64,000 nucleotides of DNA from Lingula anatina (lineage: Eukaryota > Brachiopoda > Lingulata > Lingulida > Lingulidae): positions 47,419 through 111,418 of the forward strand of contig NW_019775658.1 in assembly GCF_001039355.2 (NCBI RefSeq). The letters run 5' to 3'. Below are positions 12,601 through 24,129 of this stretch, in pieces. A program made the position numbers and the translations under genes. The notes beneath the pieces are model-generated. The model was given only the letters and a program-made list of their open reading frames with translations, was not told the origin of the DNA and did not search any database. How positions within the stretch are numbered: position 1 is the stretch's first letter; each line of letters opens with the position of its first letter.

Positions 12601-12952
12601 ACCAATATGCAGTTAAAATGGATATAAATCATTGATGAGCTAATGTCTTTGTTAGTGGTGCTCTCTAATCAAGCCTCCACTTCCATTTCTAACTGTTAAG
12701 TATAGTCCAGTATTGAAAGATGTTGCACTCATTATAGCACCTTATATTCCCAGCAATACTCATAGAAAAAATTGAATTTAATTCCATTCAGGTTTCTCCA
12801 CTCCACTGGTCTACGTCTTCCCAGTTTTGATGACACTGCTGTGTATGGACAGTGTGCGCAAGGAAGAGGCTGAGGCCAGTAAGAAATATGGCTCTACATG
12901 GGACCGCTGTTGCCAGCGTGTGAAGTACAAGTTAATTCCATTTGTTTATTAA
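7258..12952 (+). CDS. LBR: Lamin B receptor-like protein: Tudor, RS linker and degenerate sterol reductase domain
   Basis: Ten coding exons join without a frame break: 7258-7428, 8292-8519, 9099-9257, 9390-9573, 9949-10143, 10491-10714, 11311-11479, 11944-12024, 12406-12531, 12792-12952; about 565 residues (human LBR about 615). Exon 1 encodes a Tudor domain (VGDEVYAKWPGSNLWFRAKV, then YTVRYMEGTEE). Exon 2 is an RS/SP-rich linker like the SRPK-phosphorylated one of vertebrate LBR. The rest is the multi-helix ERG24/DHCR7/LBR membrane domain, containing GRELNPR and ending VKYKLIPFVY. Family members anchor chromatin and lamina at the inner nuclear membrane and may reduce sterol C14 double bonds. 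Here the catalytic part looks decayed: RHPLYFAEL replaces RHPNYLGDL, and the HR..RD...C..KYG signature reads MDSVRKEEAEASKKYG. I predict a structural role with little or no reductase activity. The start at 7258 is a choice; 7008 is the alternative. Confidence 0.93.
9632..9681. repeat. Poly-T tract, about 50 bases, in an LBR intron
   Basis: An uninterrupted T run follows a (TTTA)n stretch, about 60 bases after the donor at 9574. It could be the tail of a minus-strand retroposed element, but no element body is recognisable. Confidence 0.9.
10800..10975 (-). mobile_element. 'CCGCCAAGGAGG' type dispersed repeat in an LBR intron
   Basis: Read on the minus strand it starts 'ccgccaaggaggttatg' and continues through 'gtttgtttgtcatcaaca' and 'tttgatgaaattttcag' to 'tggtgatccggatcaa'. 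I recognise this as a repeat widely scattered in marine animal genomes. A second, shorter relative begins near 52813. Its transposon class is unclear to me. Confidence 0.6.
11700..11850 (+). repeat. Dispersed repeat family A, partial
   Basis: It shares 'gtgactttgaactcccatg' and 'ggcctgaagccctgtg' with the units at 1-560 and 55810-56030. It lies in an LBR intron. Confidence 0.6.
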
Positions 12953-13885
12953 ATGCTTCAAACAGACAGCAGAGAAGATTGGATCTGAATATGTACAATA
13001 TTATTCCTACCTTGTTAGATTGTAAATTATTTTCGAGACATTTGTTGCTTGAATTCATACGTTGTATGAAATTATGACAAAGAAACTGCCCTCGCCACAA
13101 TGAATGACTATTTCTTTAAGACTTACATAATTTTAAATGTTGGTTACCGAGAAAGTTTGTTCATCATTTCTTGAATGTCTTTTTTGTGCAAAAGACAGTG
13201 ATGAACTGTGAAAAGAATTTACTTGGGATTCAACAGTTTTAATATATTTCAGAAATAATAGACAACATTTCATAGCTAGAAAGTCAGTATTACTTTTTAA
13301 CATATTTATTATTTATCTTTTAATGATAGAATTTAATATTTTATAAAGAGCTTTTTTGTTTGTTTGGCATATAATAAATGCAATTCTAACATGAAATTTG
13401 GAAACAACTTACTATTTACTATCAGCATTCTTTATTAATGTAAAACTTGTGTTAGATATGTGAATATTGATGTACATTTTAGGAGTTTGTTGTGTAGAAC
13501 ACCATGTAATGTAAGTTGATATCAGCCTGTTATATTTTCAATTTTACACATAGATGGAAACTTTAAAATTGTTACTGTAAAAAACAGATAGAAGGAAAGG
13601 TGGTTGAAACCATACAATGCATTGTTATGACCATATGGATTTTTTAACTGCACACTGCTTCTAGTGCACAAATGTGTATATGCTTGTTTGAAGTGCCCAT
13701 CAAATCAACATATTGCTTTATTACCGACTTGCTTTTTACACAGTTTACAGAGAAATTGTATTTCTTGGTGAACTCAGGGGTTTTATAAAATCAATTTAGA
13801 AATGTAAATAAGTGTGTTCTTTTGCCAGAAATAGCTGTACAGTTTGTATTTTTGCCTAAATAAAAATTTTTCACTTTTCCCATGT
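12953..13885 (+). other. LBR 3' UTR
   Basis: It runs from the stop at 12950-12952 to an AATAAA at 13859-13864 followed by 'tttttcacttttccc'. There is no other ORF or repeat of note. The cleavage site near 13885 is inferred. Confidence 0.65.
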
Positions 13886-14659
13886 TGTATTTTGTGTCAC
13901 ATTACCTAACACTGAAGACGGCAATTTTCTAGAAATGAAGTATATGGTCAAAGATGACCAAAAACCGTTTTAGTTAATGAATTTTATTTGCCTTGTCGCC
14001 CCTAGCCCTTTATGCGTACAAGGAGGTTGAGCTCCCCGGATGGGGATACGTGTAGTTCGATAGTAATTGGTATTTGTCTCTAACGCACAGTAACCTTTAA
14101 ATAAAACGTGAACTGGCTGTTACTGTGTGTGAAAGACCAATATCAACGAGCCTTAAGAGTTCAACCCCCTTGATGCGTCCTACTACAAACTGGGACCTAA
14201 TGAAATGTTGAAATTTCCTGGTGTACGTTTTGCTTTAAAAATAGGCAGTTTAGGGTGTTTTTCACTAATATTGAGTATGTGACTGTGAAAGTGCGCTTTT
14301 TTGGTAGTGAGACGGGTGGTATATAACGTGTCGATTTGGACAGAATTGAAGGTTAGAAATGGTCAGTCAAAAGTGATAAGACCTGACGCAACCAAAAGCA
14401 CGCAAGTTACAGAAATGAGTTTGTTAGGAGTTTGCCACAGTGTCAGATCTTGTTTACAATTACCATCATTAAGACTCGACAATTATCTTTATTTGCACTT
14501 TATATCATTTCTGACAGCATAGGCCCGTTTCAATTTTCAAAAATTAGCATGTTCAACTATTACACACATAAGCTGTGCATGTGATGAAAACGAGGTTTAT
14601 GTTTGGAGTATTAACCCAAATGACACCAGATGTAAACCGAAGAACAAGTGGTAGTCAGT
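13886..14659. other. Spacer between the two LBR-type genes
   Basis: No gene, repeat or element was recognised. It must hold the promoter of the downstream paralogue if that gene is transcribed separately. Confidence 0.5.
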
Positions 14660-14747
14660 AACGTTTGTTCACAGAAAATTATAACGATGCCTCTACGTGT
14701 ATGCATTTGACAGACGTCTAGACGATACGTCGTACGATTGTTACCAG
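14660..14747 (+). other. Candidate noncoding first exon of the sterol reductase paralogue
   Basis: The sequence 'gattgttaccag' is followed by a good donor, gtaaac, at 14748. The next acceptor is 'tatcttacag' at 14842, leaving a 95-base intron. No frame with an ATG passes through the donor into the coding exon, so I treat it as 5' UTR. Its 5' limit is a guess. Confidence 0.4.
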
Positions 14748-14878
14748 GTAAACATGCGGCAGGTCAAAGTTCATCCAACCTCGAACGATATCTTGGCTCG
14801 GTCATTGTATGATCATACCATCACATAGTGTCTATCTTACAGACAAACGGACCTGAAGAAGTGGAGAAGAAACCTGAA

Positions 14879-17800
14879 ATGGAAAGAAAACCCAGCCCCG
14901 CCAGACCCGCTGTTGCTACACCAGTTGCCGACAAGCCAGTCGCCGACAAACCTGTTGCGGACTCGGAGTTTGGTGGACCTGTTGGAGCTTTCTTCTGTAT
15001 TGTGCTTCTACCGGCAACTGTTTATGTCATCAATATTATGTGCACAGAGGTAATGTGAGCTGTTAACGTGTAATAATTTCATTTATGTAATTGTTACTAG
15101 TGATAACAGAAAGCAGACGAAGTTCAGTGTCACAAATAATGATAAATAAGTAAAGATATATATTTGGACGTACACGGTAAGTGACTCCCCTTTTTTAACA
15201 TATTAAAAAGTTCTCTGGCGTTATGTTGATAGATATTGGAATACAACGCTGTGGACTGTTAAGTTAGTCATCTTGATAATTATATATAAAATGTATATTA
15301 ATTTGTTTCTGCATGCATGCAGTGGGAGGGGTCTTGCATTGTATGTCTCAACATTTACAGAAGATTTTACAAAACGAAAATATCAACCAGATTTGCTTTT
15401 TAAAAAATTAAGAAAAACAATCTTTATTTCTGTAGAAATCCTGTACATTGGCAATACCATCAATCCCAAAGAAGTTGAGCAATTACTTTGACTCTAAAGC
15501 AGTTATGATTGGACTTGGCTGGTTCGTGTTCCAAGTGGTTCTGGCTGTTCTTCCTGTTGGCAAAGTTGTATCTGGTCAACCTGTCAAAGGCCTACAGAGG
15601 CTTCAGTATAGATGCAATGGTAAGCTTTCTTTACAAGTTTATTTCTTCTTCAGTGTATAAAGGAAGCTAGCAACCATTTTATTAATTGTCATTCAAGTCT
15701 TCAAATATATTTGTTGCCTTGTCAAGGTTTGTAATATTTTAATAAAGTGCTTATTTGACTTGCCCACTTACAATTATTAAGTCAGTATATAAGTCAAACA
15801 AGTATTTTTTTTTTCAAGTTTTGGATTTCAATCACTGCAAAGCAAAATCAATTCATTTCACTTGCTGTTCACAAACCTTTCAATTGGGTGATTGCCATTG
15901 TTGTTTATAACCAACATTTTGACAAACAATTATGATACAAGTTTAAACTGCAAAGTACATTTAACCAACATTTTTACAATATTTATTTTTTCCCCTAGGT
16001 TTCATAGCGCTGATGGTCAGTTTGGTTGCCCTGGGAGTTGGTCAGGCTTACTTCAAGGTGGACCTGTCCACTGTCCACACACTGTGGCTTCAGCTTATCA
16101 CCACTGCCATTGTATTCAGTGTAGTTCTAAGCTTGGTCTTATACATCAGGGCTAGGAGTGCCAAACCCAATGCCCTGGCATTCGCAGCAAGTGGTAGGTT
16201 TTAAAAATTTATAATTACAATATCAGATTTAATATTGTACTCCATTACAATGGTGGATCAAGCAGGAAGGGGGTGGTGAACACAACATCCATGTGCCCCT
16301 TCTCTCCCCCCCCTCCCTTGAGGTATCCCCCTCTCCACCCCACAAAGACAACACAACAAACGAAATTATTAAAAATGAAGCAGTTTTTCCATCCCTGTGC
16401 CCTGCATAGATTAGTGAAATATTTTTATAGATGCCTATTGGCCCTGCTTTCTATAGCAAAATTCTATCCTTGTAACCCCCCCCCCCCTTCTCTAGCAAAG
16501 TCCTGGATCCACCAGTGCATTATTATTTACAGATGTCTTTTTAAAACTTCCAATTAAATACTGACCAAAATATTTTAAAGTTCAAATGAATATCGAGTCA
16601 AAATATTAAGATAAAATAATGCAAAGATAGGGATAACAAGCACAATGTAAGGATGCCATTTTATACTGCATACATGCCATTGTATTCAGACGAAGAAAGA
16701 ACGATAGGTAGCGTGAATTTAAAAAAAACACATGACACATACGTGTATAGAAAATGTGCAAGGGATATACATGCACTGCATCAAAATCCTTTCATTTCAG
16801 GCAATGCCATATATGATTTCTGGATGGGGCGGGAGTTGAACCCACGCATAGGGAGCTTTGACTGGAAATTCTTCTGTGAGTTGCGCCCTGGGCTGATTGG
16901 CTGGGTGGCCATCAACATGTGTTTCCTGGCAGAAGCTTATGGTAGTAAATCTGGATGGCCAAACTACCCACTTATCATGGTGTGTGGCTTTCAGCTTCTG
17001 TATGTTGCTGATGCACTCTGGAGTGAGGTAAGATTGCACACAACTTTTTTTTTTACATCTGCAAGTATTTGTTAGCAGTCTGTAATTTGCACTCTGAGAA
17101 CTTGCATTTGAATAAAGTCTTTTTGTAGACAGGAATCAGAACAGAGTATTGGCTTTGCTCACAATTCTAGGCAACCAAATATCAATAACTAAATTGGGTA
17201 TGTGTAAACTGGTCATTTGATGAATTAAGACCAATTTCTATTCTAAAATTGTCTTGTGTGAACACAGCTTGATTTAACTTCAGTTAATTTCGACTCCAAA
17301 GTTGCCCTGTCTTAACACACCTCTAGTGTTATATATATTAACTGTAATTTCAGGAAGCCATTCTCACCACCATGGACATTATCCATGAAGGCTTTGGGTT
17401 CATGCTTTGCTTTGGTGACTTGGCATGGGTGCCCTTCCTGTACAGTCTTCAGCCACGCTTCCTACTGGAGCACCCACAGTCGCTGCCATGGTGGGCTCTG
17501 TCTGCTGTAGCACTACTCAACAGTAGGTTACCTGTCTTGTTACACAGTGGTTTGTGTCATTGTAATACGCTAGTCATCATGAAGAAATTTTCTGTCATAT
17601 TTAAAGAATTGTGGTGGCTATTCACTGCCATGGCATCCTTCATCTACACACTAAATTGCATTTTGTACGTTGCCACTTTCAAGTGATTATTGTTTGATGT
17701 TGGAATAATTTATATTATCGCTGTAAACACTCAAAAATGAAAGCTTATTGTGGAAAATCATATCGGCAAAATTTGGGCACAATATACTCCATGAAAACAC

Positions 17801-19115
17801 TTTGATTGTTAATTCAGTAGTTTCGGAAATTCCTAAGCCTAAATATCAGCTTCCTCTTAATAAGTGCACATTCAAAGTAAAATGTATCAACTGAATATAA
17901 TTTTTTTTTTCAATATTAAGTAGAGCAAAATTCTCACCATTTAAAGTTTTATGACATTTCAAACATGGATTTAGAAACTCTGATAACTTGAGCAATCTTT
18001 TCAGTGATTGGTTTCTTAATCTTCCGTGGATCCAACTCTCAAAAGAACATGTTCAGGAAAAATCCTTATGATCCTGCATTAGCTCGTAAGTAAAACATAT
18101 GTTCTGGAAATGTATTATAAACAATGTCTTATAGTTGAGTTGCAGTAATTACTAAAAAATATAGACATCATAATGGAAAATGATATGATTTTGAAATTGG
18201 ATTGGTAAGCATTTTGAAGCACACAACACAGGCTGAAAGCAAGTTTTGTTTTTGCATGCACTCTTTTAATTTATTTGATAAAATACTTTTAACGTATGAA
18301 AATAAAGTAGATGTTTGAGATTGCACACAATATGTCAGAAGACAATGAAAAGCAAAGGATTCTTTTCAGTCTGAGGAAAAGTGCAATGTTTATAAACAGC
18401 ATAAAATACTGACAAAAGAGTTTTGTTTTATTCCACATAGATCTGGAGAGTATGCCGACCAATGTGCCAGGCAAGAGACTGTTGGTGTCAGGATGGTGGG
18501 GGCTGTGTCGACATCCTAACTACCTTGGGGACCTGATTATAGGGCTGGCCTGGTCTCTGCCTTGTGGTAAGTTAAAAATAGCATTTCTAAGCCCTCCGTT
18601 GCATTGTGTTAAGGGATTATGAGGGATTTACCTCATTAACAGTTTCAAGTATTAATTTCAACTTATAATTTTAAAAAGTTTCCTTTTAATTTCTTGTAAT
18701 ATTTTTAACACATTCCTGACATGTTTATATAAAGAGTTTGTGACAGAAATTGATTTGTAATTTATATATCTTATACATTAACTGAATTAAATATAATATT
18801 ATTTTTTTATTGTTTTAATAAGCTTTTTGTCAGACTTTTTGTTTCAACAACAGCCAAGTTTTTAATGCATTAGCATAAGATTAATAAGATAATACACAAT
18901 ATCAAAAGTTCGGAATGTAAGTTTGTCATATACATTTACGTTTCTTAATTTCAGGATTTTCCTCTCTGTTACCATACTTCTATCCCATTTATTTCTTCAT
19001 CTTGCTGGTGCACAGAGCGATGCGTGATGATGCCATGTGCAGGAAAAAATATGGCGCTCACTGGGACCATTACTGTGAACGCGTCAAATATGTTATCATA
19101 CCATATGTTTACTAA
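14879..19115 (+). CDS. Delta(14)-sterol reductase, TM7SF2/ERG24-like, Tudor-less tandem paralogue of LBR
   Basis: Eight coding exons join in frame: 14879-15049 (exon from 14843), 15436-15619, 15999-16193, 16801-17027, 17354-17522, 18005-18085, 18441-18566, 18955-19115; about 437 residues (TM7SF2 about 418). The ATG at 14879 is the first in the exon frame. A short Pro/Lys-rich head with [14 protein letters not shown] repeats leads into the first membrane helix; there is no Tudor or RS part. Both sterol reductase signatures are intact: [13 protein letters not shown] near residues 186-199 and [17 protein letters not shown] near 402-418. RHPNYLGD is present too. Family enzymes use NADPH in the ER or nuclear envelope to reduce the C14-C15 double bond after sterol 14-demethylation. 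Exon lengths 184, 195, 169, 81, 126 and 161 equal those of the upstream LBR gene, showing tandem duplication. Enzyme activity is predicted, not shown. Confidence 0.93.
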
Positions 19116-20500
19116 AACAAAAATTTGGATCTGAATATGCTGTAAAAAGGAAGCGACAGTGGAGCATAATCCTACAGAGATAAATTTTAAGTTTCAGAAA
19201 TGATAATAATATATATTAAGTGAGACATCATTTTAATTCTTTTAATTTGAATTAATTATTATTATTTTTCCTCAATGTAAGGTGGACATAAAGAAATAAG
19301 CTGTGTACATCCCATTAGTATTTGAATTTAAAATGCGATGCCCGTACAGTGCATGTATACTGCCCATAATACCCTTTTCGTATGGCGTCTGAGCAGGGGT
19401 AGACGGTGGCCGTGTGAAATCGCACAAAATCGTACGGATTTCAGGCCATGTAATGTAGACGTACTGGGCGGTGCCCATGTAAATGTAATCTAGGCTTTAA
19501 AGAGACACTTCATAAGATTTTAGACCAAAATCACTTAGACAATTTTCAGTGTTTCCACATTTTTGCAGTAGTTACCAACTATCGTTAGCATCAAATTTTT
19601 AAAATCATAACATAGGAACATAGTATTCCACACCTTGTCCTTGAACAGTAGATGTATGTCTGTTGTTTTTTTTAAAGTTGTTGTATTTGTTATTTGTCTT
19701 GATAACTAATATACTTACAGAATGAAGACAGTGATATTCAAACAGCATTAGGAAAATAACATGGAGAGTGACCTCCAAGTTACTTAAAGATTACAAGCAT
19801 GTAGCCACCAATTTCAAACAGGGGTTCTTTTTCTCAAAAAAAAAAAAGCAAAAAGTGAACATTTTTACCCTCCCCCCTCCCCCGTTGACTCAACTTCAGT
19901 AAAAAAAAACACTGCCTACAGTCTTCAGTAACATTCTTCAAAGTTGTTCATAAGTCTAATCATTCAAAACTCGAACACAAGTACAGTATAAGTGTATGTA
20001 TGTGACTACAGATCATCAAAGTTTCAACATGAAATATATTGCTGAAATGCAGTCAACAATTTCTGTATTCCACACACAAAAAAGTTAATATATTTGAAAG
20101 TTAGTAACTGAAATGTTAGGAACATGGGGACACTCTGTATAGTATATTTTTCACTTTATGAGAAATAAGTCGTTTTTGTGTAGACTATTTATATTTCATA
20201 AGTTTGATTACTCTTCAAGAATTGTATACCAATTTTATTGTACATTTTGTGTACCATTAAAACTTTGCTTTGTAAATATGTGCTATATCATTTTTTTAAA
20301 CTTCCAATTAACAGTTTAAGTGAAGTAACTAGTAACTTTTTTGAAAAGCATACTGTTACCAATCGTCTAAAAGGTTGATGTGGTTGCAAACCATTTTCAA
20401 AAATCCTATGTTTTGTAAATTGATCCATAATGAATTTGTTTCTTGTTCAGCCATGTATCATGGATGTCATTTTCGAATAAAAGCCTTTCTTAAAGATGAA
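19116..20500 (+). other. 3' UTR of the sterol reductase paralogue (inferred)
   Basis: An AATAAA at 20476-20481 is the best polyadenylation signal. If it is used, the MITE C copy at 19322-19497 is transcribed inside this UTR. Confidence 0.45.
19322..19497. mobile_element. MITE family C, copy 1 (left end truncated)
   Basis: It matches 20770-20980 through 'aaatgcgatgcccg', 'gtaatgtagac' and the right terminus 'aaatgtaatctaggctt'. The left inverted terminus is missing apart from 'atttaaaatgcgatg'. Confidence 0.8.
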
Positions 20501-20743
20501 GATATTGAAAGTTAAATATGGATAACTTATAAGGAACACCATTTGCATTAAGAGAAACAATGTCATTTTACATGTGGAGTAAAATCAAAAGCATAAAAGG
20601 TGTGTTCATGGCTGTACATATTTTTCTTAGCACCCAAAACAGAGCGTCTCTACCACACTTCCTACTCTACGACCCATACGGAGCGCAGCATTTTTATTGA
20701 GATAAACAAGGTGAAGAAAGGTTTAAGGTGTCCAGCACTGTAA

Positions 20744-20980
20744 AAGCCTAGATTACATTTAAAATGCGATGCCCGGTGCATGCATACTGCCCGTAATACC
20801 CTTTTCGTACGGCGTCTGAGCGGAGGTAGACAGTGGTCGTGCGAAATCGCATGGAATCGTACGGATTTCAGGCCATGTAATGTAGACATACTCGGCGTAG
20901 CCCGTAGCTCCTTACAATTTCAAAAAAAATCGTACGGACAATTTCATCGCACGGCGCCCGTGTAAATGTAATCTAGGCTT
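20744..20980. mobile_element. MITE family C, copy 2 (complete)
   Basis: The element is 237 bp and is bounded by a perfect 17-bp terminal inverted repeat, aagcctagattacattt at 20744-20760 and its reverse complement at 20964-20980. It has no coding capacity. I could not define a target duplication with confidence, so its superfamily is open. Confidence 0.85.
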
Positions 20981-21454
20981 AAAGCTAGCAATTCTGTGTA
21001 AAAAAAATGAATGTGTGATTTTATATCAAAAATACGCGGTCTTGTGCAGAATCAAAATAAAGGCAAATTACTCTCCAATATGTTTATACGTTAAATTCTT
21101 TTTGAATTAATAATCTTTTTTTAAAACTGAGTCTTAAATTTCTGTGTAAAGACAAACACCCAAGGGACGACATGAAGAAGTAATTTACGGTTAAAATTGC
21201 CTTAACACAAAGACCATGACACATTAGCTCTGGCTTATTACGTTTAAAAGTCATTCTTATATAATGCGAATAGAACATATCAAGCACATATGTTCTTGAT
21301 TTTAGACCATTACATTGATGCAATCAGTCTTCTACTCTGGTGTGCACTTTATAACCCCCCCCCCCCTTTCCCTTCCCTTCAACCCCGTTGCCCTGCCCCA
21401 GTCTAATGAATAGACTGGTGTTGAAAACTTGCTTGGAGCCAACGTGAAACGGAC

Positions 21455-21612
21455 CATTCCCATAACCCTATCCTACTAGCGGGATAGATCTATCTCCGAG
21501 GGGATTCTCGCTAAATCACATTCAGTTAAAACGTGCACGAAAGTTATTGCAATTTAGCGAGAATCCCTTCGAAGTTTGATCGATCCTTCTAGTAAGTTAG
21601 GATATGGGCACC
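21455..21612. mobile_element. MITE family B, divergent copy
   Basis: It forms a long imperfect palindrome. 'gattctcgctaaat' near the left mirrors 'atttagcgagaatc' on the right, and the outer 'cccataaccctatcctac' mirrors 'gttaggatatggg'. It shares the GATCGATC/TAGATC core with the other family B copies. Confidence 0.65.
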
Positions 21613-21684
21613 CTGTCTTAGCTGTAACTTGTAAACGTTACTGGTGTTTTTCTGCGAGTGATTATCAACATGAGAACGGAGTTA

Positions 21685-21910
21685 ATGGGTGCTTTCCCAG
21701 AGATTTAGATCGATCTAAGGATTAAGTTTTAGATCGACCTAACTCCCTGGGGGTTCAGGCTAAATTGCAGTCAGCCGAGCGGACACCATAGTTAATTACC
21801 ACCTTACAGCTTTTAGTAGGCGGGACAGACGCTTAAGCCGGCCAAGCTGACAGTAATCTAGTGAGACTCCCCACAGGGATAGATCGATCTAAAAATCTAT
21901 GGAAATGGGG
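21685..21910. mobile_element. MITE family B copy
   Basis: The ends carry inverted TTTAGATCGATC blocks. The interior holds the conserved 'cttttagtaggcgggacag' and 'ctagtgagactcccc' segments also seen at 23627, 23843, 31672 and 38538. It is nearly identical to the copy at 38538-38764. Confidence 0.85.
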
Positions 21911-22199
21911 TGAAACTCTCCTATAGAGTAATTTCATATTAAGACCAGCCAAACTGGCACGATACAGAAAACTGTACCGCTCGAGGTGAAAAGGGCCAAG
22001 GTCAATAAAACTAACGAACTGCAGTATATTTCTTCTTAAATCACCTATAACATGAATACGTTCTAATGGTAGGAAGCTATAAATATGTTGGGTGCGAGAG
22101 ATCAAAGACCAAAATGCATTAAATGAGTCCGAGATACATCCACTATTCTCAAATAATAAATCATTAATCTTCATTTTCTTGTCAAGTTTGCCCTGGTGT

Positions 22200-23600
22200 A
22201 TATAAGTAGTTTAAAATTCATTTGTTTGAGGAGATCTTATTTCCATTTTAAATTCCTCTACCATAGAATTCAAAAATGAGGGTAAATTTGATAACATTAC
22301 CGTGTTTTTGATTTGAAATGTTACCGGGGATCAAATAACAAGTATGTTACATTTAACCTTTTAATGTATAACTTTATCTGTATTCTCATTGCCTGTTTTA
22401 ATTTTTGAACTTGATAGTGTAATCCCTAATAAGAGCCAAGTAGTAGAAAGTTGTCAATTCCACCAGAACAATGCGCTGTTTTTCCTGTTTTCTTTTCCTT
22501 TTATTCGAAACAAAAAAAAAACTCGTTATATTTTTATTTTGCTTTCTTTGTGCTCGGATTCAATAAATGCTGGCTTTAAGTCATTTTATAATAACCTGCG
22601 TTTCAGGTAATTTTGGAAACTCACCTCATTTCCAGTATCGGCGGAGGCTTGCTAAAACTAGAGAGGCGTCTTTCGACTGTCCTCTGAAACTCAGGGTGAT
22701 ACAAATGTATGAAAGAAGAAGTTAAAGTAAAGTAAATGCAAACATTGACTTGATGCCAGTATTGTTGAGGGTACTGTGTTGAAATTGGTAATCACAAAGC
22801 CACCTCAGTGTTATCATTTCATTACCGAAGAGTCGGTTAAGGCTATTGTAAGCCTTTATTAGCATCTCGATACCAATAATGATGTTTTTCCTGCATCTTA
22901 TTATTCAATAATACATCTATCTATTTGCTGATTTAAAACAATAAAAAACCCTCGAAATATAAAATATCAGCGTTTATATATCTCGTTGCAATGTAAAAGC
23001 ATGGGCAGCTCAAAGATTTAATCGTCAGTTGAACACCCTTCTATTTTGCGGTGAGATAGCAATCGGTATGGGGCGTAACTTCATCCCTGAACAAGATTTC
23101 ATCACGAACATGGGCAGACTTGACCACGAAAGTATGGGGTACAATCCCGTTCCGTCATTTTTTTAATGGATTTATGAGCAGTTTTTCATTGAACAAAGGC
23201 GTTATTTTGCCTTTTGAACGATACCACCNTGAAGTGAATAACCCATTGAAATGTGGGGTAATTTAACATAAAAGACGATCAAATCAAAGGGAAATAGCTT
23301 AAGACAATCCCCTGGTTTCCTTTTGGAGTGCTTTCACCTCGTTTGAATCAGTTAAATAGCTGTCTTGGTCATGGAGAAAATCCAAAACCGATAACGGTCT
23401 TTTTTTCCCCAAAAATGGCGCTATGTACAGCGTCATCCGTTGGACACTGCACTTCATCTCTGTCTTAAATTGGCCTTTAGGAAGTATGTTTTTTTTTATT
23501 TTTTTTTTTTATAAAAACCTATAAGAATATGCCATTGTTTCTATGCCTTTGGTCGTTTTACTACTACTACCCTTAAGTTCCTTTCCAAAGTTCGGATGTT
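22200..23600. other. No gene seen
   Basis: Intergenic DNA between MITE clusters. It contains short homopolymers and a single N at 23229. No conserved coding segment was found. Confidence 0.5.
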
Positions 23601-23626
23601 CTGCTTTAACACTCCATTTCCATACA

Positions 23627-23836
23627 CCCCATTTCCATAGATTAGATCGACCTACTTTAGATCGACCTAACTCCCTGGGGGTTCACGCTAAATAACTGTC
23701 AGCCGGGCGGACACGAAAGTTAATTACCCCCTTACTGCTTGTTGTAGGCGGGACGGACATTTAAGTCGGATTATCTGAAAGTAATCTAGTGAGACTCCCC
23801 GCGGGGATAGATCGATCTAAAATCTATGGGAATAGA
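23627..23836 (+). mobile_element. MITE family B, left member of an inverted pair
   Basis: Same interior as 21685-21910 in the same orientation ('ctccctgggggttcacgc' through 'gtgagactccccgcgggg'). It is followed within about 10 bases by a second copy in the opposite orientation, so the pair could fold into a long hairpin. Confidence 0.85.
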
Positions 23837-23842
23837 GCCCAA

Positions 23843-24058
23843 GTCTGCATTCCCACAGAGTTTAAGATCGATCTATCCCCTGGGGAGTCTCACTAGATTG
23901 GTGTCAGCTTAACCGGCTTAAATGTCTGTCCCGCCTACTAAAAGCTGTGAGGGGGTAATTAACTATAGTGCGCGCTCGGCTGACAGCAATTTAGCGTGAA
24001 CCCCCAGGGACTTAGGTCGATCCAGACGGATCGATCTAAATTAGTGGGAATGCAGTCT
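23843..24058 (-). mobile_element. MITE family B, right member of an inverted pair
   Basis: The ends are 'tctgcattcccacagag' and its near reverse complement 'tagtgggaatgcag'. The interior matches the copies at 31672 and (reversed) 38538. It directly abuts the Tc1-like remnant. Confidence 0.85.
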
Positions 24059-24129
24059 AAGGCTTCCCGTAGACCAAAACCAGATTGCCCACACCATAGC
24101 TAGCCAATACACCCCATACCATGACTTAT

